Position numbers and translations under genes: made by a program. From VRUE01 sp963747765 (GTDB lineage Bacteria; Actinomycetota; Thermoleophilia; Solirubrobacterales; 70-9), in NCBI GenBank assembly GCA_963747765.1, contig CAVVGH010000008.1, positions 186,001-250,000 on the forward strand: a DNA stretch of 64,000 bases. The letters are read 5' to 3'. The notes under the pieces were generated by a model. It searched no databases, was not told the origin of the DNA, and worked only from the letters and a program-made list of their open reading frames with translations. Positions 46,877 through 55,405 of this stretch are shown one piece after another; positions within the stretch are counted from its first letter, which is position 1; each line of letters starts with the position of its first letter.

Positions 46877-47062
46877 CTCCGTTCGCTGTATGTGTCGCAG
46901 AGCGGTACAAATGACGAACGGAGCGGCTGGAATCTCCCGGCGAGACTCCGTTCGCTCTTTGTGTCGCTGGGCGGTACAAATGACGAACGGAGCGGCTGGA
47001 ATCGCCCGGGCGAGACTCCGTTCGCTGTATGTGTCGCAGAGCGGTACAAATGACGAACGGAG
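46877..47062. repeat. Family A hairpin repeats, 3 copies
   Basis: Copies at 46877-46923, 46946-46992 and 47016-47062, at 69- and 70-bp spacing. The first and third have GCTGTATGTGTCGCAGAGCGG, and the middle one has the GCTGGGCGG apex; CGC/GCG pairing is kept in both. Confidence 0.92.
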
Positions 47063-47095
47063 CGGCTGGGGGGACCTGGGCAAAGCGGATGCGCA

Positions 47096-47130
47096 GCATT
47101 CGCCGCATATGGCCCATAAGTCGCCCGGTG
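47096..47130. repeat. Family C hairpin remnant, right part of element 2
   Basis: Reads cattcgccgcatatggccc then ATAAGTCGCCCGGTG; the 5' GGGCGAT arm is worn to GCATTCGCC. Confidence 0.65.
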
Positions 47131-47249
47131 TCGAAGGTGTGCGCCTTCCTCTGTCTCGGAGATGGAGGCGCTGTCGGTGCAGGGGGGCTCGGGCGCTGTC
47201 GGAGCGGAGCGGATGGCCGGTTTCCGGTCGAACGTTTCGGGGAGATCGG

Positions 47250-47873
47250 CTAGCCGACGTTCGTCGAAGCGGTCTTGGGCTTCGAGCAGGAGGGCGCGTT
47301 GACCCTGACCGTGATCCGATGGATCGTCTTCTTTCCCACCTTCTTGACGATCCGAATCACACCGCTTCTGCCGAGCTGCCGATGGAGCGAGGCTATGCGC
47401 CTGGACCCTGAGCGAACCTCAACGGTCGCGGCGGTCGCCGCGCTGCTCGTGTAGCCGACGGTCACCTTCAGCGTGTCGTGCTGCTCGGCCGCGTGCACGT
47501 GAATGCTGCGCAGCGGGCAGCCGCTACCGGCGCTCGTCCCCGTGCCGCCCTTGACGCCGGAGCAGGCCCCTTCGAGTTCCTTCTTGTCGACTTCGCCTTC
47601 CTGGAATTCTTCCCGGGCAAGTTCGCATTCTTCCTGTGCTTCCTCGGCATCTCCCGCTTCTTTTTCCGCTTCTTCTTCGGCCTGGAGTTCTTCTTCGGAT
47701 GCGTCTTCCAGGGCTTGGGCGGCGGGCACGGGCAACGGCGGGAGGGCATTGGCCGACTTCACGACCAGCAGCACGACGGCAAGGATCAGCGGCAGGACGA
47801 ACGCGCAGAACCAGGCGATGCGGGCAATCCGATTGGTGTGGTCGCGCGCGGTCGTGTCCATCTTCCCGTTCAC
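47250..47873 (-). CDS. Hypothetical membrane-anchored protein with acidic coiled coil
   Basis: This 207-residue protein has a membrane helix (about residues 18-40), a strongly acidic Glu/Ala-rich coiled-coil segment (about 52-100) and a C-terminal beta-rich part (TLKVTVGYTSSAATAATVEVRSG) with basic residues. Three or four Cys flank the C-terminal domain. I do not recognise the family. Its stop codon TAG overlaps the CTAG end of the composite repeat element. Confidence 0.7.
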   Translation of the reverse strand: MNGKMDTTARDHTNRIARIAWFCAFVLPLILAVVLLVVKSANALPPLPVPAAQALEDASEEELQAEEEAEKEAGDAEEAQEECELAREEFQEGEVDKKELEGACSGVKGGTGTSAGSGCPLRSIHVHAAEQHDTLKVTVGYTSSAATAATVEVRSGSRRIASLHRQLGRSGVIRIVKKVGKKTIHRITVRVNAPSCSKPKTASTNVG

Positions 47874-47919
47874 CCGTCCGGCATCGGAGCTGCAGCCGGA
47901 TCGCTTGAGGCGTGAGATC

Positions 47920-48483
47920 CTACTCCCGCCCGCGGAGCACCCCCTCCATGTCCAGCAGCGCTTCCTTCATCGGCAACCCCCCGCCGTAGCCGCCGAGCGC
48001 ACCGCCGGTGCGCAGCACCCGGTGGCAGGGGACGACGATCGGGATCGGATTGGCGCCGCAGGCGGTCCCCGCGGCGCGGACCGCTCGCTCGTTGCCGGCG
48101 CTGGCCGCGATCTGCATGTAGCTGCGGGTCTGGCCGTACGGAATGCGGGCGATCGCGCGCAGGGCGCGGCGCCGGAAGTCTTTGCTCAGCCGCCAGTCGA
48201 GCGCCAGGTTGAACTTGCGCAGCCGGCCCTCGAAGTAGTCGTCCAGTTGCCGCCGGACGTCGTCCAGCTGCGCTGGAGACTCGAGCACCCGCGGCGAGAT
48301 TCGCGCCGCGAGGTCCTCCAGCGCCTCCTCGGCGTCGTGGCTCGGCAGGCTGAGCCGGACCAGTCCCCGCGGGGTCGCCGCGACCAGGATCGGCCCAAAG
48401 GGGGAGTCGGCCGTCGCGTAGGCGACATCGATCAGCCCGTCGGTGGCAGCGCGGTCGATGAGGCGTTGCAGCTCTGCCCTCAT
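47920..48483 (-). CDS. ogt: Methylated-DNA--protein-cysteine S-methyltransferase
   Basis: This 187-residue O6-alkylguanine repair protein has the acceptor Cys153 in IPIVVPCHRVLR, the IPYGQTRSYMQIA helix-turn-helix segment and a C-terminal GGYGGGLPMKEALL. It removes the alkyl group in a suicide reaction. Its ATG overlaps the stop of the upstream sigma factor gene (ATGA), so both come from one transcript. Confidence 0.93.
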   Translation of the reverse strand: MRAELQRLIDRAATDGLIDVAYATADSPFGPILVAATPRGLVRLSLPSHDAEEALEDLAARISPRVLESPAQLDDVRRQLDDYFEGRLRKFNLALDWRLSKDFRRRALRAIARIPYGQTRSYMQIAASAGNERAVRAAGTACGANPIPIVVPCHRVLRTGGALGGYGGGLPMKEALLDMEGVLRGRE

Positions 48484-48977
48484 GCCAGCTCCTTTCGCAG
48501 TCGCTTGATCCCCTCGTGGAGGCTGCGGCGCGCGGCCTCGGGCGAGCAACCGAGCGCGGCGGCGATCTCGGCGTGGGGGAGGTCGCACGCGTAGCGCAGC
48601 GCCACCGCCGCCCGCTGCTTGGGCGGCAAGGCTGCGACAAGCGACCAGATCCCGTCCTCCGCGAGGCCGTCCGCGAACACCTCGTCGCCCGCCAGGCCGC
48701 CACTCGCGCCGGCCTCGACCTCGCTCGCCTCGCCGACCGGCAGCGGCCGCCGCCCCCGGGCCCGATGGTGGTCGATCGCCTTGCGATGGGCGATGGTCAA
48801 CAGCCAGGCCCGCAGGTTGGCGGCATCGCCCAGCGTCGGGTAGGCGCGAAGGGCGGCCAGGAAGGTCTCCTGGAAGCAGTCCTCGGCATCGCTCCGGCCT
48901 ACCGCTCCGCGCAGCACCGCCATCACGTCGGCGGCATGCTCGTCCAATAGTCGCTGAAACGGGGGCAGGGCGGTCAC
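48480..48977 (-). CDS. RNA polymerase sigma factor, sigma-70 family (ECF-like)
   Basis: This 165-residue protein has region 2 (GRSDAEDCFQETFLAALRAYP, then RAWLLTIAHRKAIDHHR) and region 4 (LPPKQRAAVALRYACDLPHAEIAAALGCSPEAARRSLHEGIKRLR). GTG 48977 is the likely start; a GTG six codons upstream is possible. Cotranscription with ogt suggests control of alkylation repair. There is no anti-sigma gene next to it. Confidence 0.88.
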   Translation of the reverse strand: MTALPPFQRLLDEHAADVMAVLRGAVGRSDAEDCFQETFLAALRAYPTLGDAANLRAWLLTIAHRKAIDHHRARGRRPLPVGEASEVEAGASGGLAGDEVFADGLAEDGIWSLVAALPPKQRAAVALRYACDLPHAEIAAALGCSPEAARRSLHEGIKRLRKELA

Positions 48978-49046
48978 TCCTGGGATTAAACGCACTCGGG
49001 GGCCAAAACGTGAGAGGGACGGGCGGTCCTCATCTAGGCTGCGCCG

Positions 49047-49889
49047 ATGGACGATCTGGTGCGCGACGCTGTCGCGTGTGCGTTGAAGGAGGATCTGGGA
49101 ACTGGGGATGTGACCTCTGAGGCGACCGTGCCGGCGGGTGCGCAGGCACGGGCGCGGATCGTCCAGAAACAGCCCGGGGTCGTCTTCGGACTCGCTGCCG
49201 TCGGCGAGGCGATGCGGCAGTGCGGGGTGGAGGACGTCGAGAGCACAGTCGCGGAGGGCGAGTGGCGCGAGGACGTTCCCGCCGAGGTGACTCGTGCCGC
49301 CGGCCCGGCCGCGGGGCTGCTCGCGGCCGAGCGCACCGCGCTCAACTTCCTCGGTCACCTCTCCGGCATCGCGACCGTGACCGCGGCCTATGTCGAGGCC
49401 GTTGCCGGCAGCGGGGCACGCATTCTCGATACGCGCAAGACGACGCCGGGGCTGCGCGCGCTGGAGAAGGCCGCCGTCGCTGCCGGCGGCGGCGCCAACC
49501 ACCGCATGGGCCTCTACGACGCGATCCTGATCAAGGAGAACCACATCGCGCTGGCCGGTGGCGTCGCCAAGGCGATCCACGCCGCCCGCGCCGCCCAGCC
49601 GGGGATGCCGCTCGAGATCGAGTGCCGCAACCTCGACGAGACCGCCTACGCGCTGGGCGCCGGGGCGGACCGTCTGTTGCTCGACAACATGGACACCGGG
49701 GCCCTGCGCGCGGCGGTGAAGCTGCGCAACGAACAGGGAGCCGGCGCCCCGACCCTGGAGGCATCCGGTGGCGTCCGCCTGGAGACGGTGCGGGAAATCG
49801 CCGAGACCGGGGTCGACTTCATCTCCATCGGCGTCCTGACGCATTCAGCGCCGACGCTCGACTTCAGCATGCTCATCGAGCCGGCCTGA
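49047..49889 (+). CDS. nadC: Nicotinate-nucleotide pyrophosphorylase (quinolinate phosphoribosyltransferase)
   Basis: This 280-residue enzyme turns quinolinate and PRPP into nicotinate mononucleotide. Motifs: ALKEDLGTGDVTSEA, ERTALNFLGHLSGIAT, LDTRKTTPGLRALEKAAV and the C-terminal DFISIGVLTHSAPTLDFSM. It is convergent with fpg, separated by a large hairpin; nadA lies about 1.1 kb further on. Confidence 0.95.
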   Translation: MDDLVRDAVACALKEDLGTGDVTSEATVPAGAQARARIVQKQPGVVFGLAAVGEAMRQCGVEDVESTVAEGEWREDVPAEVTRAAGPAAGLLAAERTALNFLGHLSGIATVTAAYVEAVAGSGARILDTRKTTPGLRALEKAAVAAGGGANHRMGLYDAILIKENHIALAGGVAKAIHAARAAQPGMPLEIECRNLDETAYALGAGADRLLLDNMDTGALRAAVKLRNEQGAGAPTLEASGGVRLETVREIAETGVDFISIGVLTHSAPTLDFSMLIEPA

Positions 49890-49989
49890 GAGGGGCGGGG
49901 ACCCCTCCAACGGAACTTGTGAGCCAGAAGAGCCTGGTCCCTGCGCCAAGTGCGGGGGCGGGTTCCGTGGAGGGGTACCCGCCCCTCTC
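49888..49989. terminator. Bidirectional hairpin between convergent nadC and fpg
   Basis: Arms of about 28 bp (49888-49915, starting GAGAGGGGCGGG, and 49962-49989, ending CCCGCCCCTCTC) pair with two imperfections around a 46-base loop. It begins inside the nadC stop and ends just before the fpg stop. A shared terminator or mRNA 3'-end stabiliser for both genes is the simplest reading. Confidence 0.75.
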
Positions 49990-49996
49990 AGGTCGC

Positions 49997-50842
49997 CTAC
50001 TTGAGCAGGCGGGAGAGGCGGCGGTCCTTCAGCACCCGGCCGCCGGTCTGCTCCGCCGGGCAGTAGTTGGTCTGGTGCTCGGCGAAGAAGACCGCCTCGA
50101 TTCTCGTGCCGCAGCGGGGGCACGGGTCGCCCTCTCGCCGGTGGACGCGCAGCGGCATCGGGACCTTGTCCGGAGGATCGGGCCCGATCGTCGCCTCGTA
50201 GTGGTCGATCGCGTCGCCGAGGACGTGGAGAGCGGCGTGCAGTCGTCCGACCTCCTCCTCATCCAGCTCCGATGCCTTCTTGAACGGGGAGAGGCATGCC
50301 TCCCAGAGGATCTCGTCGACCCAGGAGCGGCCGATGCCGGCGATCGCCCGCTGGTCGCGCAGCAGCGGGTGCAGATGTCGGGGCTGGTCGACCGCCGCCG
50401 CGAAGGCATCGAGCGGTGGAGCGGGCCAGGCCTCGGGGCCCAGGCTCGCGACCATCTCGTCCGCGGCGACGGCCTCGGTCGCCAGCAGCTTTGCCCAGGC
50501 GCGCTGCTTCGATCCGAACTCCCGCAGGCGCAGCTCGCGCCCGTCCTCAAGCCGGATCAGCACCCGCGAGGCCCGGTCTTTGGGCGAGGCGCGCTTCTCG
50601 AACATCCGCAGCCGTCCCGCCGACATCAAATGGACGAGCAGCGCCAGGTCCCCGAACTCGACCACCGGCATCTTGCCCACCCGTCGTACGGACGTCACCC
50701 CGCGTCCGGCCAGCTCGTCGAGCGGCGGGTCAAAGGTCTTCATCACGTTCATCCCCGGCGCGGCCGCAGATTCGACACTTGCTTCCCGCAGCGCGGCATC
50801 CAGGCGGCGCACGGTGATCTCGACCTCGGGCAGCTCAGGCAT
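49997..50842 (-). CDS. Fpg/Nei-family DNA glycosylase with altered zinc finger
   Basis: This 281-residue protein starts MPELPEVEI (Pro2 is the Schiff-base nucleophile, Glu3 the acid) and has the hairpin lysine in RRVGKMPVVEF and the H2TH region AIAGIGRSWVDEILWEA. It excises oxidised bases. The C-terminal zinc finger has Cys241, Cys244 and Cys261, but the fourth ligand position is Glu264 (YCPAEQT) instead of Cys, and a QTGGRVLKDRR extension follows. The finger may bind zinc with Glu or not at all. Confidence 0.9.
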   Translation of the reverse strand: MPELPEVEITVRRLDAALREASVESAAAPGMNVMKTFDPPLDELAGRGVTSVRRVGKMPVVEFGDLALLVHLMSAGRLRMFEKRASPKDRASRVLIRLEDGRELRLREFGSKQRAWAKLLATEAVAADEMVASLGPEAWPAPPLDAFAAAVDQPRHLHPLLRDQRAIAGIGRSWVDEILWEACLSPFKKASELDEEEVGRLHAALHVLGDAIDHYEATIGPDPPDKVPMPLRVHRREGDPCPRCGTRIEAVFFAEHQTNYCPAEQTGGRVLKDRRLSRLLK

Positions 50843-50981
50843 ACGACAAGTCTGCCCGCTGCGTCTCTCTCGGGCCGAGACGAGTAAACTGGAGGCAGTT
50901 CATTCGACTGGTTTTAGGCGCCCTGCCGGGCCAGCGAACATCGCTTCAGATCTCCTCCCGGGAGGTATCGAGGCACGCGCA

Positions 50982-51995
50982 ATGAGAGAGCTTCCGACGA
51001 TCAACGAGCCGGTTCCGATGCTCGACCTCTCGCCCGAGCAGGTCGAGGAGATGTCGCGCGAGGTGCGCGAGCTGGCCACCGAGCGGGACGCCGTGATCCT
51101 CGCCCACAACTACCAGGTGCCCGAGATCCAGGAGGTCGCCGACTACACCGGCGACTCGCTCGGGCTCTCGCGCAAGGCGGCCGACTCCGACGCATCGATA
51201 ATCGCCTTCTGCGGCGTCCACTTCATGGCCGAGACCGCGTCGATCCTCTCGCCGGAGAAGACGGTGCTGATCCCCGATCTCGAGGCGGGCTGCTCGCTGG
51301 CCGACTCGATCACCGCGGGCGAGTTGCGCAACTGGAAGTCGCGCCACAGCCCCGACGCGGTCGTGGTCATGTACGTCAACACCTCAGCCGAGGTGAAGGC
51401 GGAGACCGACTACTGCTGCACCTCCTCCAACGCCGTCAAGGTCGTCGAGCACATCCTCCGCGAGCACGGTCCCGACACGGAGATCCTCTTCGGACCGGAC
51501 ATGTGGCTCGGCTCCTACGTGGAGCGCGAGACGGGCCACTCGATGCACGTCTGGCCGGGCGAGTGCCACGTCCACGCCGGGATCCGGCCCGACGACATCA
51601 CCGCCCAGCGCGCCGCCCACCCCGACGCCGAGTTCCTCGTCCATCCCGAGTGCGGGTGCGTGACCCAGGTGATGGAGTTCGTCGCCGCCGGCGAAGTCGA
51701 GCGCGAGGGCGTGCACATGCTCTCCACAGGCCAGATGCTCGACTACGTAAAGCAGCACCCCGAAGGCGAGTTCATCGTCGCCACCGAGAACGGGATGCTG
51801 CACCCCCTCAAGCAGGCGGCGCCCGGCGTCAGCCTGATCGAGGCCAACCGGATGGCGTTCTGCAAGTACATGAAGATGATCACGCTGCCGAAGCTGCGCG
51901 ACGGTTTGCGTGAGATGCAGTTTGAGGTCAGCGTGCCCGACGAAATCGCCCAGAGAGCGCGGATTCCGATCGAGCGAATGGTCGCGATTGGATAG
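50982..51995 (+). CDS. nadA: Quinolinate synthase
   Basis: This 337-residue [4Fe-4S] enzyme condenses iminoaspartate with dihydroxyacetone phosphate to quinolinate. It has VILAHNYQVPEIQEVADYTGDSL near residue 36. Candidate cluster Cys lie in AFCGVHFMAET, GECHVHAGI and AFCKYMKM. CCCGGGAGG precedes ATG 50982. No aspartate oxidase (nadB) is in the window, so iminoaspartate must come from a gene elsewhere or from aspartate dehydrogenase. Confidence 0.94.
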   Translation: MRELPTINEPVPMLDLSPEQVEEMSREVRELATERDAVILAHNYQVPEIQEVADYTGDSLGLSRKAADSDASIIAFCGVHFMAETASILSPEKTVLIPDLEAGCSLADSITAGELRNWKSRHSPDAVVVMYVNTSAEVKAETDYCCTSSNAVKVVEHILREHGPDTEILFGPDMWLGSYVERETGHSMHVWPGECHVHAGIRPDDITAQRAAHPDAEFLVHPECGCVTQVMEFVAAGEVEREGVHMLSTGQMLDYVKQHPEGEFIVATENGMLHPLKQAAPGVSLIEANRMAFCKYMKMITLPKLRDGLREMQFEVSVPDEIAQRARIPIERMVAIG

Positions 51996-52039
51996 CGTCC
52001 GTCACCGCTGGTGATTCCTTTCATAACATTGGGGCTGCG

Positions 52040-52978
52040 ATGCATCTGAAGCCGGTTCCAGATCCCGAGCCGACCGCCGTGGCTGGGCATGAACCTTCGA
52101 TTGCCGAACTGGAACGCTGCGCGACGGTCCTGCGGATCACCTGCGTTCGGATGCTGGCCGTGGCCAAGTCCGGCCATCTCGACTCCTCGCTCTCGGCCGC
52201 AGATATCGTCGCGGCCCTCTACGACCGGGTGCTGCGCCATGACCCGGCAAGCCCCGGCTGGCCCGAGCGCGACCGCTTCGTTCTCAGCAAGGGGCACGCG
52301 GCGCCAATCCAGTACGCGGCGCTGGCCGAGCATGGCTACTTTCCCCGGCAGGATCTGATGGGGCTGCGCAAGATCGGTCAACAGCTCCAGGGCCATCCCG
52401 ACATGACCCGCACGCCGGGCGTGGAGGTGTCGACGGGCTCGCTCGGCCAGGGACTCTCGATGTGCGTGGGGATCTGTCTCGCGCTGCGCCTCGACGGTCT
52501 CGAGGACACCGCCCAGGTCTTCGGCGTCCTCTCCGACGGCGACTGCCAGGAGGGTGAGACCTGGGAGGGAGCCGCCGCGGCCGCCCACTACAAGGTCCCC
52601 AACCTCACCGCGATCGTCGACTACAACCACCTGCAGACCGACGGCACCACCGAGGAAGTGATGGACACCGGCGACGTGCGCGCCAAGTTCGAGGCCTTCG
52701 GTTGGGACTCGGTCGAGATCGACGGCCACGACATGGGGGCGATCGTCGAGGCGCTGCAGCGGAGCCGCACCCTGGGCAAGCCGGCGGCGATCGTCTGCCA
52801 GACGAAGAAGGGCCGCGGCGTCTCCTTCATGGAAGACCGCTTCGGATTTCACGGCAAGCCGCCAAGCCAGGAGCAGGCGGAGGACGCGCTGGAGGAGCTG
52901 GAGGCGAAGCTGGCCGAGCAGGAAGAGGCGCTGAAGGCCGGCGCGGCGAGTGGGGAGGGGGGCGACGGTGGAGGCTAA
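52040..52978 (+). CDS. Transketolase, N-terminal (thiamine-diphosphate-binding) subunit
   Basis: This 312-residue half-transketolase has KSGHLDSSLSAADIVAALY, VLSKGHAAPIQYAAL, the TPP/Mg motif GVLSDGDCQEGETWEGAAAAAHYKVPNL and NHLQTDG. It binds the pyrophosphate of TPP. The C-terminal partner overlaps it by 11 bp. Split transketolases act in pentose phosphate metabolism or in sugar-precursor routes. Confidence 0.92.
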   Translation: MHLKPVPDPEPTAVAGHEPSIAELERCATVLRITCVRMLAVAKSGHLDSSLSAADIVAALYDRVLRHDPASPGWPERDRFVLSKGHAAPIQYAALAEHGYFPRQDLMGLRKIGQQLQGHPDMTRTPGVEVSTGSLGQGLSMCVGICLALRLDGLEDTAQVFGVLSDGDCQEGETWEGAAAAAHYKVPNLTAIVDYNHLQTDGTTEEVMDTGDVRAKFEAFGWDSVEIDGHDMGAIVEALQRSRTLGKPAAIVCQTKKGRGVSFMEDRFGFHGKPPSQEQAEDALEELEAKLAEQEEALKAGAASGEGGDGGG

Positions 52979-53963
52979 GACCGAACCGATCGCAACCCGG
53001 CACGCCTACGGCGACGCGCTGGTCGCGCTTGGCGAGGCGCACGAGGAGGTCGTCGCCCTCGATGCCGACCTCGCCGTCTCGACCCAGTCGATGAAATTCG
53101 GCAAGAGGTTCCCGGAGCGCTTCTTCAACTGCGGCGCCGCGGAGGCCAACATGATGTCGATGGCCTGCGGCCTGGCCGCGACCGGGAAGGTCCCCTACGC
53201 GTCGACCTTCGCGATCTTCGCCACCGGCCGAGCCTACGACCAGGTGCGGCTCGGCATCGCCCACAACGAGCTGAAGGTGCGGATCGGCGCCAGCCACGGC
53301 GGGGTGTCGCTTGGCGAGGACGGCGCCTCGCACCAGATGATCGAGGACATCGCACTGATGCGCGCAATGCCCCGGATGCAGGTGATCGTGCCGGCCGACT
53401 ACAACCAGGCGTACCGGGCGACGATCGACTCCTACGAGCGAATCGACGCGCCGCTCTACATGCGCTTCGGCCGCCCCTCGACGCCGATCGTCTACGAGGA
53501 GATCCCCGAGTCGCTCGGCGACGGGGTGGACGTGCTGCGCGAGGGGCGCGACATCTCGATTTTCGCCTGCGGCCACATGGTTCACCGGGCGCTGGAGGCG
53601 GCCGACGTGCTGGCAAGCGAGGACGGGGTGGAGGCCGAGGTCGTCAACGTCGCGATCGTCAAGCCGCTCGCCACCGAGGCGGTGATCGATTCACTCGCCA
53701 AGACGGGGGTCGGCGTCACCGCCGAGGAGCACCGGGTCGCCGGCGGGCTCGCCGACGCGATCCGCGAGGCCGCCGCCGAGCAGCACCCGGTGCCGATCTT
53801 CGCGCTTGGGATGGGCGACGAGTTCGGGATCTCGGGGACCGGGGAGGCCTGCATGGAGCATTTCGGGCTAACCGCTCCGGGAATCGTCGACCGCGCCCGC
53901 GAGGCCCTTCTCCTCAAGCCGATCGTCTCCCACCCGCCGATTCACGGCGCCAGGTCCAGCTGA
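52968..53963 (+). CDS. Transketolase, C-terminal (pyrimidine-binding) subunit
   Basis: This 331-residue partner has the pyrimidine-domain motifs DADLAVSTQSMKFGKRFPERFFNCGAAEANMMSMACGLA, SHGGVSLGEDGASHQMIED and a C-terminal domain with EEHRVAGGLADAI. GTG 52968 is chosen, since GGGGAGGGGGG sits just before it. It forms the active site with the preceding subunit. Confidence 0.92.
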   Translation: MEAKTEPIATRHAYGDALVALGEAHEEVVALDADLAVSTQSMKFGKRFPERFFNCGAAEANMMSMACGLAATGKVPYASTFAIFATGRAYDQVRLGIAHNELKVRIGASHGGVSLGEDGASHQMIEDIALMRAMPRMQVIVPADYNQAYRATIDSYERIDAPLYMRFGRPSTPIVYEEIPESLGDGVDVLREGRDISIFACGHMVHRALEAADVLASEDGVEAEVVNVAIVKPLATEAVIDSLAKTGVGVTAEEHRVAGGLADAIREAAAEQHPVPIFALGMGDEFGISGTGEACMEHFGLTAPGIVDRAREALLLKPIVSHPPIHGARSS

Positions 53964-53965
53964 CC

Positions 53966-54442
53966 GTGAGACGGCCCAACTGGCTGACGAAGCGGTTGGT
54001 CAAGCGCGCGCTGCTCGGTGCCGTTGCCCTCTTTGTGGTCATCCAGGTCGTGCCCTACGGGCGCGGCCACAGCAATCCCCCAGTCACCCGCGCAGCGAAG
54101 TGGCCGGTTGGACCGGGCGAGGAAATCGCGCGGCGGTCCTGCTACGACTGCCACAGCAACCTGACCAAGTGGCGCTGGTACTCGAACGTCGCCCCCGTTT
54201 CCTGGCTGGTCCAGCGCGATGTCGAAGGGGGCCGCGACAACCTCGACTTCTCCGAATGGAATCGCGGCCAGTCCGACCTGGGAGAGGTGATCGATCAGGT
54301 CTCAGGCGGCGGGATGCCACCCCTCCAGTACACGGTCATCCACTCATCCGCCTCCCTTTCCTCTGCTGATAAGACGCAGCTGGTCGCGGCTCTGAAGGAG
54401 CTCTACGCCACCGATCCGCCGCCGCCCGGCAGCAGCGGCTAA
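53966..54442 (+). CDS. Haem-binding domain protein, membrane-anchored
   Basis: This 158-residue protein has an N-terminal membrane helix (about 13-30) and an outward domain with one c-type haem motif, CYDCH (Cys59, Cys62, His63), followed by WRWYSNVAPVSWLVQRDV and GGMPPLQYTVIH, the signature of the short haem-binding (DUF-type Haem_bd) family. It probably carries electrons outside the membrane. It starts 2 bp after the transketolase stop, which may simply be dense packing. Confidence 0.85.
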   Translation: MRRPNWLTKRLVKRALLGAVALFVVIQVVPYGRGHSNPPVTRAAKWPVGPGEEIARRSCYDCHSNLTKWRWYSNVAPVSWLVQRDVEGGRDNLDFSEWNRGQSDLGEVIDQVSGGGMPPLQYTVIHSSASLSSADKTQLVAALKELYATDPPPPGSSG

Positions 54443-54510
54443 TGCGCCTCGCTCAGGGCGGCACGCTCCCACGCGCTGCTCGGGCCGCGACTCGTCAGAG
54501 AGATACACAC

Positions 54511-54565
54511 AGCGCCCCCCGTTTGCCCTCCTGCTTGCAGGTGGGAGGGCAAACGGGGGGGCGCT
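54511..54565. repeat. Family B palindrome, copy 5
   Basis: Arms AGCGCCCCCCGTTTGCCC and complement with loop TGCTTGCAGGTG. The outer arm differs from other copies (AGCGCCCCCC for AGCCCCTCCC), with matching changes on both sides that keep pairing. Confidence 0.88.
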
Positions 54566-54736
54566 GGTGAGGCCCAAGGGGTCAGGGGCTATGGGGGAAG
54601 GGGGTCGCTACGCGAGGGCGCGGCGGTTGGCGGCCTGAGCGAGGCGGATAGGCGCGCGGTGTCCGCCACCCCCCAGGCGTGCGCAAAGGCTTCGGATGGG
54701 CTCTCAGGACGTATCTCGTTAGGAGTTCGCAGCCCT

Positions 54737-54847
54737 GGGCGATATATCGCCGCATGTGGCCCATAAGTCGCCCGGTGCGAGGGCTTCCCCTGAGATCCTT
54801 CGACGGCGGGCGATATATCGCCGCATGTGGCCCAAAAGTCGCCCGGT
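54737..54847. repeat. Family C hairpins, 2 copies (54737-54776, 54808-54847)
   Basis: The best-preserved pair: each reads GGGCGATATATCGCCGCATG then TGGCCCA(T/A)AAGTCGCCC. The spacer contains cttcccctgagatccttcg, as in composite element 2. Confidence 0.88.
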
Positions 54848-55066
54848 GCTGGAATTGGGACGCATCGCAGTGGGGGGGCGTGCCACTGGGGCGGTCTGGG
54901 AGCGATCGGGGCGAGCGCGCAGCAAGGCCAAATGGTCGTGCGCTATTTGACCGAGCGAGGACGAAATATCCGCGATGCCATCCAGGCCGCATCCAGCGGT
55001 GCCATCCAGGCCGATCCGCGGTGCCATCCAGCGGTGCGAGCCCCACCCAGCTACGTGCTCAGCCTG

Positions 55067-55405
55067 TCAGTCGTCGGCGCCCCCGCCGCCACCCCCGCCG
55101 CCGTGCTCGTCGTCCCCGCCTGCGGAGTGGCCGCCGCCGCTGGGTGCGGTTGTGGTGGGGGGTACGGTCGACGCAGGCGGCACGGTGACTGTCGTGGTCC
55201 GTTCCGGTTGCGTCGTGGTGCTCGGCGTTTCGCGAGGCCCCGCCGCCCGCCGAACCGGGGCGAGGGCATCGCCGGCGGAGAGCGGTTCGGAGGCAAGGCC
55301 GATCTGCCTGCTGGCCAGGCTGCTGGCCGCGACCGCAATCGCCGCCGCGATCAGGATGCCCAGCAGGGCCAGGCCGATCCATTTGAGCGTTGGGGGGAGT
55401 CTCAT
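55067..55405 (-). CDS. Small membrane-anchored protein with Thr/Pro stalk and Gly/His/Asp tail
   Basis: This 112-residue protein has one N-terminal hydrophobic helix (about 10-30), a Thr/Pro-rich stretch (about 58-90) and a tail of Gly, His, Asp and Glu ending GADD. I do not recognise a family. It overlaps the histidine kinase stop by ATGA, so it is part of the two-component operon. The acidic/His tail outside the membrane could bind metal. A divergent neighbour (57625) has a very similar ending. Confidence 0.7.
   Translation of the reverse strand: MRLPPTLKWIGLALLGILIAAAIAVAASSLASRQIGLASEPLSAGDALAPVRRAAGPRETPSTTTQPERTTTVTVPPASTVPPTTTAPSGGGHSAGGDDEHGGGGGGGGADD

Larger units (their letters stand above)
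46256..47253. repeat. Composite repeat element 2 (about 1 kb, terminal inverted repeats, non-coding)
   Basis: A near copy of the element at 7546-8504. The left end ctagtggacctccccgaag matches the inverted right end of element 1 over about 24 bp. The right end, ending in CTAG at 47253, overlaps the stop codon of the convergent gene. Internal order is identical: family C pair, GGGCTCG hairpin, TTGATCGATGA flank, family B, linker, family A array (three instead of two), family C, terminal block. No transposase or conserved ORF is present. Confidence 0.85.
54443..55066. other. Gene-free interval between convergent genes, family B and C repeats
   Basis: About 620 bp. It contains family B copy 5, a linker related to the composite elements (ggggctatggg, cggcctgagcgaggcgga), two family C copies and, at 54974-55036, short direct repeats of gccatccag. 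There is no family A copy and no composite-element terminus, so this looks like a partial relative. Confidence 0.7.
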
